Below are positions 1-15,200 of a DNA stretch of 64,000 nucleotides, in pieces (position 1 is the stretch's first letter; each line of letters opens with the position of its first letter). The notes below the pieces were generated by a model. It had not been told where the DNA came from. It saw only the letters and a list, made by a program, of their open reading frames with translations, and did no database searches. The position numbers were made by a program, and so were the translations under genes. Source of the stretch: Euleptes europaea (taxonomy: Eukaryota > Chordata > Lepidosauria > Squamata > Sphaerodactylidae); assembly GCF_029931775.1 (NCBI RefSeq), contig NC_079320.1:59413521-59477520 (forward strand), read 5' to 3'.

Positions 1-129
1 GAAATTGCACAGTTCTGTTTGCCAAAAGCATACACTCCAAAATATACCCATGTATCAAAGACATTAAAATAAAACCAGATTATATTTGGGCATTAAATAA
101 TACACAGTGGCAGGGGCATTTCTTCTTAC

Positions 130-287
130 CTTTTGGTCTCCACTCAGGAGGTACTGGTCAATAGCATTGCTCTTCTCATTCACAAGCTTCTGCATCTTCT
201 CCATCTCCGCTTTCATTGCCTTTTCCCATCGTCTTTTCTTTCCAGTTTTAGTTTCATTTCGCCTTTCCCAAAGAGGACATAATCTTG
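130..287 (-). CDS. NACHT-WD gene exon 26: charged coiled-coil segment
   Basis: Codes for residues about 1750-1802, rich in Lys, Glu and Met in a heptad-like pattern ([20 protein letters not shown]), so probably a coiled coil. The acceptor is ATAG|CA and the donor AAG|GTAAGA. It ends in phase 0, so the gene must continue to the left of the window. Confidence 0.75.
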
Positions 288-3200
288 CTATGCAAGTAAC
301 AATAGATGTATGGTAATTAAAAGGACATTTATTGTGATGGTGATAGCTGTGGACGTTTAATAGTTATAAGCCACACTGAGTTTCTTGGTAAGACTTGGAT
401 ATCAACAAAGGTCAGAGTCTAAAAGTATGCAGGTGACATTAGGTGAGGATCCAGAGGGTTACCGTAGATTCACAGGGGCACCTTTGCAAGGGGAAGGATT
501 TCCTGAAGCGCAGTGCAACTTTCTCTCCACTCTCCTTCTGCCGCAGTCCAAAATGCCCCCTGAAATGATGTCTGAGGGGTGTCCCTATCCTCTAGGAGTA
601 ACATTTCAGGGGACATTTGGGCTGCAACAGGAGGGAAAAGGGGAGAAAGTCACCTTCCATGGGCAGAAGGCTCTGGCGAGTCCAGAGTGCTATTCTAAGT
701 TCACTCGAGGGCTTGCATGAGCTGTAGGGTTGCCAGGTCCCTCTTCGCCACTGGTGGGAGGTTTTTGGGGTGGAGCCTAAGGAGGATGGGGTTTGGGGAG
801 GGGAGGGACTTCAATGCCATAGAGTCCAAGTGCCAAAGCGGCCATTTTCTCCAGGTGAACTGATCTCTATCAGCTGGAGATCCGTTGCAATAGAAGGAGA
901 TCTCCAGCTAGCACCTGGAGGTTGGCAACTCTAATGAGCTCAGAGGAATTTGTCACTTTGAACTGACCACCTCCAGTGTCAAATCAAGAACTGTTTCTGA
1001 AACAAAGCAGATTTTTATGCAGCAGAGATGGTGTCCTGTAGGGGAAAGGATGCTGTCTCAGGAAAAATAAAAAAATATTCCAGTTTATCTTACTTTTGTT
1101 CATCGCTCTTCCATTTCCACCACAGCCAACCTGCAGTACCCTCTCTTCTTATTCAAGCTTGCCGTGCTTTCAAATGATTGTAATATCTCTGCATCTTTTC
1201 TAGGTATGTTCTGAATTCAATCTAGGCATTCAAATTACCCAGTTCAAGAACAAAGTGGTACTTTATGTTTAAAACTTCAATACAGTTTTCTTTCACATCC
1301 TCATCTCTGCTACATACTTTAAAACAATTTTTATTAAATTTGTGGCTTAAATGTAAGAGACTGTTCAGGGTAAATTCAAGGTCATGAACTTGTATTTACC
1401 CAGGAATTAATATAGTATTCTGTTCTTTGATTCCAATAGTTCATTGTGATCATGATCATTTCCAGTTGAAGCACAAAAGTCTTAAATTAGAATTAAATGT
1501 AGGAAACCTGTTATTTCTTTAGACAAGACTTCTTTGTACAGTTTCATGTTTTCTTTGGACAAGGTATGATTAGGTTGGGCAGCTTGGAAGGAGAATTTGT
1601 CCTTGTATTCTGGTCTTATTCGATCTTTAATTAATCCAGTTTCCAAATTCCAAGTGATAAAATGGTCTCTGAAAATACAGAATGAACAAGAAAAGGCAAG
1701 CAGGATTTTTTAAAATCAAAATGACTTCTTAAATCTACAAATGTGAGTCCTATTCACCTAAAGATGTGCAAGGAGATGGGGAAAATACTTTAGTTAATCA
1801 TTCTCTGTAATTGCCAGTCTCTCTCTGTGTGTGTGTGTGGTTGAAGAAGCACAACTTTAATTTTACTTCTATTTATTTATTTTTAAAACATGTCAGTTAA
1901 GACTTAATTAATCAACCAGTTAGGTTATTACAAAACATCATAGTGCATCATAGTGCAATCCTAAGCACATCTACTCAGAATTCTACTGAAGTTTACTCAA
2001 CGTGACTTTCTCCCAGGAAAGGGTTCTTAGGAGTGCACTAAGTGAAATACAAAGTAAAACTGTACCCCAAATTAAAGCAAGGTAGATGGGATATTTATAG
2101 ACTCCAAATTCTTAAATATATAAATATGCCGATTTAAAATTGGCATTTATTACAGTACATTTTGTTTTCAGTTTCTGTAAAACTAAAGCAAATATTACAT
2201 CCTGAATGTAAAATAAATTATAATTGGAACAGAGCAGTTCAATTAATCACACTTAACAGATATCCCTCTGGTTTCAGTACAGATATCACAATGGAGCATA
2301 TATGGACAGATAATCACCTGCGTTCCACGAATGTAAAACCTCCGGTCTAAATCTTTGACATCATCCTCTGAGATGGTTTGGAATCTCAGAGCAAAAATAA
2401 AAATTAAAAAAAAATCTTATGCAAGGTAGGGGGTGTTTAACCCATAAAGTAAGCTTTCAAAAATGTGCTCTGCTCTGATTATAATATATACTTGATTATA
2501 TATCTTGATTTGAAAATTGGTCTCTTAGTTTGTCTTTGAAATATTTTTGTCCTCATCCAAACACTGAGTTGGTCCAGTAATCTGATAGCACAAGGAGTGC
2601 AGGTCATTGCCACCCCACCCCCAAACAGTTTCCTCAATGAACAGGACCAGAGAAGAGTAAAACAATAAAAGCTGCAAATTCAGAAGAACTAGTTGATCAT
2701 TGTTTGCCTTTTTTAAGCCTGAAAAAAAGCCCTCCAGTGGTATGGGGGAGACGAATGGTGGCTGTGGGAGCTCAGGTAAGGAAAATGGCTTCTAAAAAGG
2801 ACACCATACTCTGCAGATGGCTTGCTAACACATTTGGACTGTGTTCTTTCCACAAAGATGGTACCATACCAGGTTTGAGAAAACACAGGGTTGGATCAAG
2901 TCCAAAGTGGCAGTTTCCACTGATTTTCCCTCTCTGACGCAGATTTTCCCTCTCTTCACGTCATTCCTTGGGGTTCCCCATCCCCCAGGAACAGTGTTTT
3001 GTGGCGATCAGTGGGCTGCAATTGAAGGATGGAGGCAGGGAAGTTCCATTCTGCCACTGGAAAACTTAGTCTGGATCCAACCCATACCAAGGAAGGGGAA
3101 TGCTTAGAGGACAACATTGTATGAATGCTCAAAAAAACCAACACCCTGTTGCAATTTGGAAGCCACAGTGGAGAAAAACCTCCATGTGGATTCAGCAACA

Positions 3201-6200
3201 GAACGATACCTATGCTCCTTCTATTGTTCTTTCATTCCAACCTATGTAATTTTAAGCAGTGATGGTAACCCAAGTTATAATAACTTTATATTGTATTCTA
3301 TAAATTTAATAATGGCCGGGGAGAGCGGGGTATTAAATGGAAATAATAAAATAAATATAAATACAATAAATTTATTGGAAATAATTTTTAATGTTGATTT
3401 TTAAAAAAGAATGAATTGCTTGATCTTTGAATCTTAGAGACAGTCAGGTTATGTTAACAGATGTCAATAACGCACAGAGCTGTATATAGGAAATAAGAAT
3501 TGCATTACTGCAGAAACATTACCTGTTCTCTGAGAGACCAAGCAGAAGGCCTCCTTCGAGGATCTTGTACTCGTTATTTTGGCAGGGAATGATGTAAAGG
3601 CCTGTCTGCTTCTTTATGTACTTCTTCTTCAGGAGATCATAAACTAACAGGGTCTAGAATATCATAAACATATTTCTGCTTTTGATAAGAAATAAAGCGA
3701 CTATTGACTTTTTCTTAACCATCCTCAGGTTTGATGCCAAAAACTGACAAGCAAACAGTATTTGCTGAATTAAAGTTGGTACCTGGAAAATGGGTCTTGG
3801 GGGATCTGCAAAGGAAGCCATTCCTTTGTCTGTGAGGACAAAAAGTTTCATGTCTCTCATCAGCACAACATCCAAGTTCTCTATCAGCCCCCTCTCCACT
3901 CTAACAGCATTGCGTTTACATTTTGATTTCATGATGTTCCACACTGTTATGGATCCTGGACTCATATTCTGGCACACAGCATACCTGGGGAAAGATTGAA
4001 ATGAATGGATTTTTAGTGAGAAAAGGAAAGCTTCTGCAAATGTTATTTCTGAACCAATGGGAGGTATAGGAGAAGAATTTCTAGCAAGTAGTCACCTACT
4101 GCTTGCCAAACAAGCTTCAATTAATTCAGTTAATGGGAGCCAGCATGGTGTAGTGGTTAAGAGCGGTGGTTTGGAGCGATGGACTTTAATCTGGAGAACC
4201 GGGTTTGATTCCCCACTCGTCCACATGAGCGGCAGACACTAATCTGGTGAACCAGGTTGGTTTCCCCACTCCTACACATGAAGCCAGCTGGGTGACCTTG
4301 GGCTAGTCACAGCTCTCTTAGAGCTCTCTCAGGCCCACCTACCTCACAGGGTGTCTGTTGTGGGGAGGGGAAGGGAAGGTAATTGTAAGCTGGTTTAATT
4401 CTTCCTTAAGTGCTAGAGAAGTCGGCATATGAAAAACAATTCTTCTTCTTAATTTTGATATACAAGATGGGTGTTAATTTTACAGAGGTGAAAGAATTAG
4501 GTTTAGAATTGCAATATAAAAGGTAAAGGTCCCCTGTGCAAGCACCGGGTCATTCTTGACCCATGGGGTGAGGTCACATCCTAAGGTTTTCTAGGCAGAC
4601 TTTGTTTATGGAGTGGTTTGCCAGTGCCTTCCCCAGTCATCTTCCCTTTACCCCCAGCAAGCTGGGTCCTCATTTGACCGACCTCGGAAGGATGGAAGGC
4701 TGAGTCAACCTTGAGCCGGCTACCTGAAACCAACTTCCGTTGGGATCGAACTCAGGTCGTGAGCAGAGCTTTTGACTGCAGTACTGCAGCTTACCACTCT
4801 GCGCCACGGGGCTCTTGTAGAATTGCAATATAAATCTCTGTAATTTGTTGATGTCTTACGCTCAGGGCTGCCTTTCCATGCTCTTGTAAGTTGCAGGGTG
4901 ACGCCAGATCCTTTTATAGGCATTCTTTACCTGTCTTGCAGGTCCCACTCCAATCCAGTGGATGAATGAGAAGAACAGACTATTTTATCCTCCCGGGGGA
5001 AAGATCCTTGCGCAGAATGCCTGAACTAAAATTGCTCCTCCTTCAGTGAGAGGCCAGTCGTGTGAGCACAGATGAGCCACAGCGCCTCATTGTGGATGAC
5101 CCAGTGACCTGCCGCATCAGTATACATTCACCCTGTGAAATAGCACCGTGTGAAGTGCCTGAATTGTGGTCAGGGGCTGTGGGTATGATAAGACTGAACT
5201 GTGTTCAGATATGCCACAACGGCTGCTAGAGTCATCATTGCAAGAAGATGGAAACAAATACCTAGGGTTGCCAACCTCCAGGTAGTAGCAGGAGATCTCC
5301 TGCTATTACAACTGATCTCCAGCCGATAGAGATCAGTTCACCTGGAGAAAATGGCCGTTCTGCAATTGGACTCTATGGCATTGAAGTCCCCTCCCCAAAC
5401 CTTGCCCTCCTCAGGCTCCACCCAAAAATCCTCCCGCCAGTAGCAAAGAGGGACCTGGCAACCCTATCTATATGATGTAGCAGAGTGGAAGGATAAACTG
5501 TTTGAGAATGCCAATATGACTAAAATGGCGCATGTGATGAATGTCATAGATGATGAGATGCTCGATCATTTCAATGATAAATGGAATTTATTTTATAAGT
5601 ATTGTGAGGGACGAAATGAAGCAAATGATTCGCCCATGGCAGAATTTAATAGAAATATAAAATAGGTATGGTGTTTAGAATCAATTAAAGCAAGGCTCCC
5701 GGGCCAGCCTGGAGAGAAAAAAGAAGCCTGTAGAGAAAGGGCAAGAACTGAATTTCACAAACCAGCTTGTCACATTGTTTCTGAAGACCCAGAAAGATTT
5801 ATTATAAGCAATTCTTGTGGTTTTAAGCCTGCTTCCTGCTTGAGTCTGTAGCAAAGTCGACACAATTGAGGAAGTGCCAGCATGCTCTAAAACAAGCTGA
5901 TAAGGGAGAAAAGGCAGATTGATTTAATGTACTTTAAAATATTTAGCCAAGCTGGGATGCCAAAATAGGAATGCTTAGCAAAATCATATATTAAAGAATA
6001 TTAAAGTAGAACTTATGTATTTAGCAAAAGGGTAAAGAATATAGGTAAGAAAGATATAGTGAAGGACAGGGAACATGTTCTCCCTATCCCCATCAGGAGA
6101 ACTATAAACTCCCATTGAAGGCTGACCAGTCCTGTTCAATACTCATAAGTAAAGATTGGATCTTATGTTTCTGAACTTTTAAAAGGTGGTCGTGCGGATG

Positions 6201-9200
6201 AAGGGGAGAGGCATTTTGATCTGCAACAAGGCAGGGATGCCCCATCCTCTAAAAATCTCATTGGCCACTGGAAGTTCTAAAACTCTGCAAAGATCCTAAC
6301 ACCTTTGGAGAATGGCAACAGCTGTAACAGGGAGATGAAAGACAGAGCAAGGATGGGGAGGGAGATATCATGACAGTGGAAAGGAGGAGAGGTTTAGATT
6401 AAACAGTGTACCAATATATAAGTTTACAGTAAAGGTATAGTAGGGAGATAGAAAAGACATATTTAGATAGCAGAGATTTAGTTTAGGAAGAAATGTATTA
6501 GATTTTATAGATTCTAAGAAATCAAGAAGGGAACAGACAGCTAGAGCTGTTGAAAGCTGTTTCTGGGCAGAGTTGGAATGGAGACTTCCTGTTTTCTGAA
6601 CACAGAACAGCAGCTAAGAATAGCCTAGCGCAGGCAGTCAGAAGTGGAATGATTTTTAAGTAAAATAAGCTTTTAGATAAAATACAAATACTGGCTTAGT
6701 ATGAATAATAGAATGTTATAGGTAAGGCAATAAGAAACCTGTAGATCAGGGGTGGGGAACGTCAGGCCCGGGGGCCGTATAAGGCCCGCGAAATCATTTG
6801 GTCTGGCCCTTCATGGGTCCTGGCAGATCTCTAGCTAGCTCAGAAGGATGCTGCCCTGCTTGAATCTCTTGGGCCCAGCTGGGGCCAGCAGAGCTCAATA
6901 GCGAGTCGCTCTATATGGCAGACACTCGGAGCCATTTCTGGACGTGTCTCTTGGGTAAATGTCTGACCAAATGTTTAGGTTGATAATTTTGTATGGCCTG
7001 CGAATGATGTTATAAATATCCAAATGGCCCTTGGCAGAAAAAAGGTTCCCCACCCCTGCTGTAGATGTTGTAAAGAGAACTATTAGACTCCAGTTAAGAT
7101 CATTCTAAGGAGTGCTAGTTATAAGACAAAGCAGAATTCTTTCAGATGCTGTGAACTCCAGATAAGATAAGAGAGAAAACACTTGAAGGGTTTCTTATAA
7201 TTAATCCGTTAATTATAAGTTTCTTATAATTAATCTGTAACCCTGCTACTACTCCATAGTTATTAATTTCTCTCATTAGCTCCGGTACAGCTTCTTTGGG
7301 ATTCACAGTAAGTATTGCTACATCATCTGCAAACATGTTGATTTTATGTGTTTGGTTGTTTACTTCTAATCCCTTAATATTTTAATTATTTTTAATAGCC
7401 ATTGCTAAGGGTTCTAATGAAAGAGCAAAAAGCAAAGGCGACAAGGGGCAGCCTTGTTTAGTTCCTCTAGTTAGAGGGAAACTTCTAAAGTCAAAATTAT
7501 TAACTCTAATCCTAGCTTTCGACTTTTGGTAGATTGATTCTATTGCGTTCATGAAAGAATGTCCAATATTTAATTTTTTTAGGAGTCCAAGAATAAAGCT
7601 CCATTCCACGCGATCAAATGCTTTTTGTGCCTCAAGTGCCAATATAGCTAGGGGTGATCCTTTCTTTTTACTGATATAAATCGCATCTAATATTCTGCGT
7701 ATTGGGTCTGCTATTTGTCTTTGGGGTATAAATCCCGTTTGATCAGGAGAAACGTAACTTTTTATTATACTACTTAGTCTAGCTGCTAGGACTGCCACAA
7801 ATGGCATCTTGATTTAATAGTGCTATTGGTCTATAAGAATCTAATTGATCTGCTTGCTTGTCAGCTTTTAAAATTACCGTAATTCTTGCCTCTTCCCAGG
7901 AATTAGGTGATTGTTTATCTTTTAGTATTTGGTTAAATAATATTGTCATAGTGGGTACTAGTAAGTCCCTAAAATGCTTATAAAACTCTGGTCCATATCC
8001 ATCCATCCCTGGGGATTTTCCATTTTTTAACTTTTGAATCACCTTCTCTATTTCCTTGCTCACTATTGGTTTATTTAAGCTTTCTCTGTGTTCATTCTTC
8101 AGTTTGGTAATATTCAATTTTTGAAGATACTCATCCATTTTATCACTAGATGGATTATCTGAGGAGTATAATTTTTCAAAAAATTCAGCAAACTGTTAGG
8201 CTATTTGTTCTGTGTTATGTATTTTTTTACTACTGCAATTTAGCATTGCTATTTTGTTTCTACTTTTATGCTTTCTTAATTGTTAGCTAATAATTTGGAG
8301 CTTTTATTGCCAAATTCATAATAGCTCTGTCTCGTGTATAGCAAAGTTTTAGCAATAGAGTCTACTTCTATAATGTCTAATTCCCTCCTCTTACTTTCCA
8401 ACTCATTGAGTATTTTTTGATCCTGATTTTTTGTGCTTCATCTATGATGTAAGATGTTTTTGACCATTATAAAATGGCCGGGGAAGTCTGTAACTTCAAG
8501 CGGACCAATCAAAGGGAAGCTGGAGGCATCTTGGGCATCTGTAGGGCTGGCTATAAAAGACCGAGTACTGGTTCATGTACTTTGAGCAGTTGAGTCCTTG
8601 CATGGGCTGTCTCCCATCTATTTGATCAAATAAATGCTTCAACATCTCTCTGTGTCTGGTCTTCTCTATCCCCAAGTATGATTGGGTAAGGGGCTAAGAG
8701 TGTTGATTATTGATTGATTGATTTTACTTCTGACAGTATATAGAGGCTTAAGGCTAAGGGAAATACATTAAGAATGCAACGCTGAATAGATTTACTGAAT
8801 GTTTCAAAATGGAGAAGGAAAAAATCAAATAACTTGTTAAGAAATCAAAGTTGGTAATCATAGTATGTGGTCTGTTAAAGCTACCGATAACTTAGTAGCA
8901 ATTTCAATTCTGTAACCCATATCTAGATACATTTGCAGTAGCGTTTATGTTGTGAACTTCTATTTTTACTGCAGATGGATTTACCTTATACTTATCTCCC
9001 CAATGTTCCTTCCCTTTCTTTTTTCTTTTGTATCCTATATATTAAACAATAATAAAAAAGACTGAACGGTGTTATTGCACAGAAACCTATTGTCAGGCTG
9101 CTGAATTAACAATGAGTGTTCAAGCCCTGATGGTTATGAAGACAGGCTGGAAATTGTTTGGGCTATGCTTGGTGAAATATCAGAAACCACGGTGAGGCCC

Positions 9201-12200
9201 GAGAAGCCTCCCAAAACTTTATAGGAGACAGGGATGGGATCCAGTGCAACGTCTCAATAGACATGGAAGGATTTCCTCCCATGGAACACAACTTTCATGG
9301 TCTGCCCCTCCATGGCAGCCTGAAATTCTGTCTCTGGGGGGAGAAGCAACTCCCAAGAAAAGGTTTTGAGAAGCATTTAGGGCTGCCATGGAAGGGGAGA
9401 GCCACCAAAGTTGGGCTCCACAGACGGAACTCCTTCTGCCCATGGAAACACTGCGCTGACTTTAATCCAAGGTTGGCTACTTTACCCCAGAAAACTGTTG
9501 GTAGAAATATTACTAGGAACGAGAACTTCTTACCTAATGCTGCCTTGAAGATATGATCTAGTCTGAAAGGGGGTTTAAATTCAGTAAATATCAACCGAAC
9601 AGGAAGGGGCAACAGGAATCAAGAGAGCCCTGAGCTGCAGCAGAGGGTCCTGAGTCTGGGAGGTAAGGAGAGAGCTCGGGTGTGGATGTTTTTTGGAGTT
9701 TCTTTAAGACAGATTGTACCTTAGAGAAAGAAGACCTTTTATGGTTTTGAGGCAGCAACAGGCTTTATTTAAATCAGTTCCTGGCATGACCAGGCATTCT
9801 GTGAAATCTGTACAGTGAAAAAAATCCCCATTCTAGACTGCCAAGGCCCCTGTGGTGCAGCTTAGCACTAGCCCTGATCGGCAAAGTAAGCAAACCTGAC
9901 ACAGCTTTTTGTTGATAAAGCATTGGGATTACTGTGACACATAATTTGTATTTCCTTCTCCTCTTAGCACAGACTATACACAGAATGTGTATGATTATAA
10001 TATTTTTCTTGTCCCTATGGAGCAAGATTTTGGAAGCTGCTCATGGATCTATTAGTAGGGTTGCCAACCTCCAAATACTAGCTGGAGATCTCCTGCTATT
10101 ACAACTGATCTCCAGCCGATAGCGATCAGTTCACCTGGAGAAAATGGCCACTTTGGCAGTTGGACTCTATGGCATTGAAGTCCCTCCCCTCCCCAAACTC
10201 CGCCTTCCTCAGGCTCCACCCCAAAAACTTCCCGCCAGTCGCAAAGAGGGACCTGGCAACTCTATCTATTAGATGTTTGTTCTCAAGGTAACGTTCAGTC
10301 CAACATGTCAAGCAGGCTCCTGAATTTTTCTTACCACCTGGAACATAGTAGATGCTGCTTTAAAATGTGTAGAACCAGAATTTATTCAATGTTATTTCCT
10401 GCCTGCATTACTTGAAATAGGGGTATTTTTGCTTGTTCTTACCTGGGATAGTTCTCCATGGTCACAATATTCCGGATGCCATTTGTTTTCTTTCCTTTGC
10501 TTACTGTCACTATCAAGGATTGGTCATTGATCTTTGAAGCCAAGTTCCATAATTTAAGATAATTTTCTCCGTCACAAAATGCTAAACAGTATCGAAGATC
10601 AGAACATATGCCTGCATGCATATGACAGATTTAAAAACAATTAACAGTTTGTGCTCTTATGCATAATATTTCAATACTGCATTGTACAGCTGTAGTCAAA
10701 TTTACAAGTCATTGGGGGTATCTATTTATTTATTTGAATATTTATATAGCTACCTTTCTCCTGAGTATGTCAGCACCTACTACTTTTTCAAAAGGTTCGT
10801 GTGTGTGTGCACGTGTGGACACACACACACCTGGGCAGTACTTTCTTTCTAAAGTCAAATATACCAAGTGAAGACTGCCTGGATATCTCTCTTTCCCCCT
10901 AACTCCACGTTCACAGGCTAAAAGGGGATAAAGCCACACTAAATTCACTCAAACACACTTTTTAAGAGAGAGAGAAATAACAGCTTCCTAGACTGAGCTT
11001 TGGCACTGAAAACAACCCTTTATTTAAGAAATTAAGAAAATTTGTTTACTGCCTCTTTGCCTTTATAAGGGCCGCCAAGGCAGCTAACAATTTAAAACAT
11101 ATATGATAAAATCACATTTTAAAATCACTGAAATCGACCCCCCCCCAACACACACTATTAAAACCATTTTTTAAAAGTTAAAATACATACATTAAAAAAC
11201 AGCAGTTAAAACACTGGCTAGGAAGGAGAGATCATTGAGGGAATGCCAAATTAAACAAAGAAAGTCTTCTCTTGCTGGCAGAAAACAGCAACACAAAGGG
11301 ACAGATGAATCTCCCTTGGGAGAGAGTTCCAGAGCTTTGGTGCCGTGACTGAGAAGGCCCTCTCCTAGGTTGCCACTAGGCTTCCCAGGTGCCTGCTAAT
11401 GGTGGGCCATCTTCTGGAGATTGTTGCTTCTGCCCGCCGATGCTCAGCTGATTTCCCCATCCCTCTGCAGACACCCCTTATGTCATTCTTCAGGGTCCCC
11501 TAACCCCCAAAAGCAGCATTTTGTGGAGATTACTGAGCGGCAGTGGGAAGGAGAAGCAGGAAAGTTCCATTCTGCTGAATCTAAGCTGTGGGATGTTAAA
11601 AAGGTGCAGCACGCTGCTTGAAACTTAAAAAAAAAGACATTATTTGAAAAGGAAGCAATTTGGATGTAGGCAAACTAATTGAGAGCCAGTGTGGTGTAGT
11701 AGTTAGAGTATCACACTAGTCTTTCAGAGACTCAGGTTGAAATCCCAAGTCTACCATGAAAGCTTGCTGGGTGATTTTGGACCAGTCACCCAATCTCAGT
11801 TTAGCCTGCATCGCTGGATTGTTGTGAGGATAAAATGAAGGAAAGGAGAATTATGTAAGCTGCTTTGGGTCCCCCCACTGAGGAGAAAGGCAGGGTATAA
11901 ATTAAGTAAATAAGTACATAAACTAAAATGTATGTTATAACTAGTGGCTGAATCCTTTCACTTCTTGTCTGAGTCATCCCTTGTGGAAGAAACTATTCCA
12001 TATTTGAATTTGTTGTGTATGTATTTAGTAGGGTAGTAAGCAAGGGGAGAGTTAGGAGCTTGAGTTCCGCACGAAGGATCCTAAACCCTGCTCGCCTTAT
12101 TGGCTAAGCAAACGGATCCTGTTGGTCCTAAGCCAGCATGTCCCATTGGTCACCGAGAGGGTATTCCCCCCCTATCACGGATCAGGGGGGCATACAAGCA

Positions 12201-15200
12201 GGGCACGTTCAGTGTATAAGTCAGTTCTGTGCTGAAATCAAATAAAGCTGTGTTGTTGAACTCCGTCTCTGATCTCGTGAATCCTTCCCACGCGGACTTA
12301 ACAGAATTAGAGGACATTAATGTCTGAATAATCTGTCAGTATTACATACATTTGATATTAACCTGAATATGCAGATATGTTTCTGTCTTTCAGATTATTA
12401 TTTCCTGGAGACCTAATTTGAATAACTTTTGGAACCCCATAATGATCACCCCTGGGATATTATTCTCTTGTTGTCAATATTGGTGCATTTCTCTTGCTTC
12501 TGGATACCTATGAACATGCCTTTTGTAAAACTCTTGAGGAAAAACTACTTACCACCAGATGGGATTGAAGGAAATTTAGCCAAATGTTTGTGGTCTTCAG
12601 ACTCCAGGTTCCACGATAGTATTTCAGTGGTATTGGTGTTTGGGATGGGGCTGAATGCTAACAGGTGAGAGCCCAAATGAGTCACAGCAACTGTGTGGAT
12701 GTAATCATTGCAGCATCCCTTCAGACTGTGAGCATAGGCAAAGTTGTGGACATTGTAGAGTTCTATGTGTACAATCTCACGCTGTCTCATAAAGGGACAC
12801 CTGCAAACAGAGAGCTGATGTTGAGTGCGTTATATGACTAGACATTAGAATTACCATGCCTGAGTAAAACAAAAACAAAACTTTTCAAGGCTAGTCAAAG
12901 GTTAACAAAAATACCAAACCCAAGAGAGGCCTTAATGCAAAAAACAGAAACTAGCTCTTGAGGGCTCCCGAAAAGATATACACACATGCAGGGGAGGGAT
13001 GTTACAGTATGAAAGAAGTTCAGGTAAAAATTAGGCAGTCAGGGTTGAGAGCATCATTCTTCTTTTTTAGTCAACTGTTAGGGTTGCCAGCCTCCAGGTA
13101 CTAGCTGGAGATCTCCCGCTATTACAACTGATCTCCAGCTGATAGAGATCAGTTCACCTGGAGAAAATGGCTACTTTGGCAAATGGACTCGGCATTGAAG
13201 TCCCTCCCCAAACCCCACCCTCCTCAGGCTCCGCCCCAAAAATATCCAGGTATTTCCCAACCCAGAGCTGGCAACCCTATCAATTGTGCTGTCTATTAGG
13301 GGCTTATTTTATGACCTGAGTACACTGACCTATTTCCAGGCCCCAAGAAATAAAGAATTCTTCCTACAACATGCAGAGATCTAATTGGAAGAGAATAAAA
13401 ACGACAGAGCTGGCTTCTCACGTATGAGTACTGTGGTGTTTTTGACAACTCTGTTCCTTTAATCCAGGTTAGCATTTTAGACAGCTGGAGTCCACTGCGG
13501 GACTTAGTGTGGGCAGGAACAGAGAGAAAAGGAAGTTATTGTCACTGCAGCTCTAGAGAAAAAAAAAATTGGCTTGTCAAACTGTGCTCTTCAAACTATG
13601 CTGCCTCCTTATTCTGATGCCTAGCATTAAGGACGCAACAAGTTCTCTTTTAAATATTCACTACCTGAAGATTACCAGGAAGTATTCCTTAGTTACAGCC
13701 ACATCCTCAACTGCTACCATTGGCTCTTGGCTTTTGAGCTTAGCAACTACTTTCCCCTTTTTGCCACTGAAGACCATTGCTTCATTTCCACTCCTAGAAA
13801 AGAAAAGAGAGAAACTATTTATGGACACCATCAGGCTACAAAAGAAGAGCACAGGCTATCTTCAAATGAAGCCCCATTTTGCCTGCAAAGCTGCAAATTT
13901 CTAGAAGTGGTGCAACACCGAATGGAAACAAGAATGAGTTTTTACAGCCAATTGGTAGGAAAAAAAGCAGAGCAAGACGTACAGGGTCAATTGCTATGTA
14001 ACACCAAACTATGGTTTGGCCTTACATAAACAAGGCTGATGCTCTTGCACCCCCTACCTCACCTGTGCTCTGACTGAATTAACTAATTAATTAATCATAG
14101 GGTTGGCAACCTCCAGGTACTAGCTGGAGATCTCTTGCTGTTACAACTGATCTGCAGCCGATAGAGATCAGTTCACCTGGAGAAAATGGCTGCTTTGGCA
14201 ATTGGACTCTCTGGCATTGAAGCCCCTCCCCTCCCTCCTCAGGTTCTGCTCCAAAAACCTCTTGCCGGTGGCAAAGAGGGACCTAGCAAGCCTAATTAAT
14301 CAGTATATTCTTCAATTTACTGTTGCATCCAAACCTACAAACTGTTGTTTGCACATAGGGTTGCCAGGTCCCTCTTTGCAACTGGAGGGAGATTTTTGGG
14401 GAAGAGTCTGAAGAGGGTGGGGTTTGGGGAGGGACTTCAATAGGACATAATATCCTAGAGTCCACCTTCCAAAACGGCCATTTTCTCCAGGTGAACTGAC
14501 ATCTATTGCCTAGAGATCCGTTGTAATAGCAGGAGATTTCCAGCTGCCGCCTGGATGTTGGCAACCCTAGGGCAGGACCTTTAAAAGTGTAACAAGCTGC
14601 ATAGACTCAACAAAAAAACTGCTTCAGGTGCATTCCTTCCAGAGACACGGATGCACATGTAGTCTGAAAAAAACATGGGGAAATGTTTGGAGGAAATCAG
14701 CAGATCAACTGCTGACAAATGATATTGCCTGTCAGGTCAGGGGGAAATGATGTGGTTAAGAAGCCAAGCAGGAAGACAAGCTCCATCCAGAAATGACCCC
14801 TGCAGTGGGCTACTATTTCTTTCTAAGGAAACTGTTAATCTCACAAAGCCTTCATTTTACAAAGGCATGTTCACTGCTGTTTCTGTACTAATGTTGCCAC
14901 AGGAAAGCTTTCCATACATTGATTATTTGTCTTGCCCCTAGATAGGTATATTTCTTTGACAGGCTGCCAACCATGTCACTTGAGAGGGAGGTTCAGGGAG
15001 TTTTGCATTTTACTTCCCCAAATTCCACGTTTCAGAATACATTCTTCAAATTTCTCAATGGTTTACCTTAACTGGATCTGGGGTTGCAGTTATATTTTCG
15101 TTATGTAATTTGCAATGGAGTGGGTTTTTTGTGTGTGCCAGAAGTGGAAGGGCAGTGGGGTGAGACTGAAGCTGTGGGGTGTGGAGATGCTGATAGGCAG

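Noticed and set aside
385-720. 111-codon plus-strand frame
   Set aside because: Lies in an unclassified dispersed repeat with internal inverted copies; no coding features.
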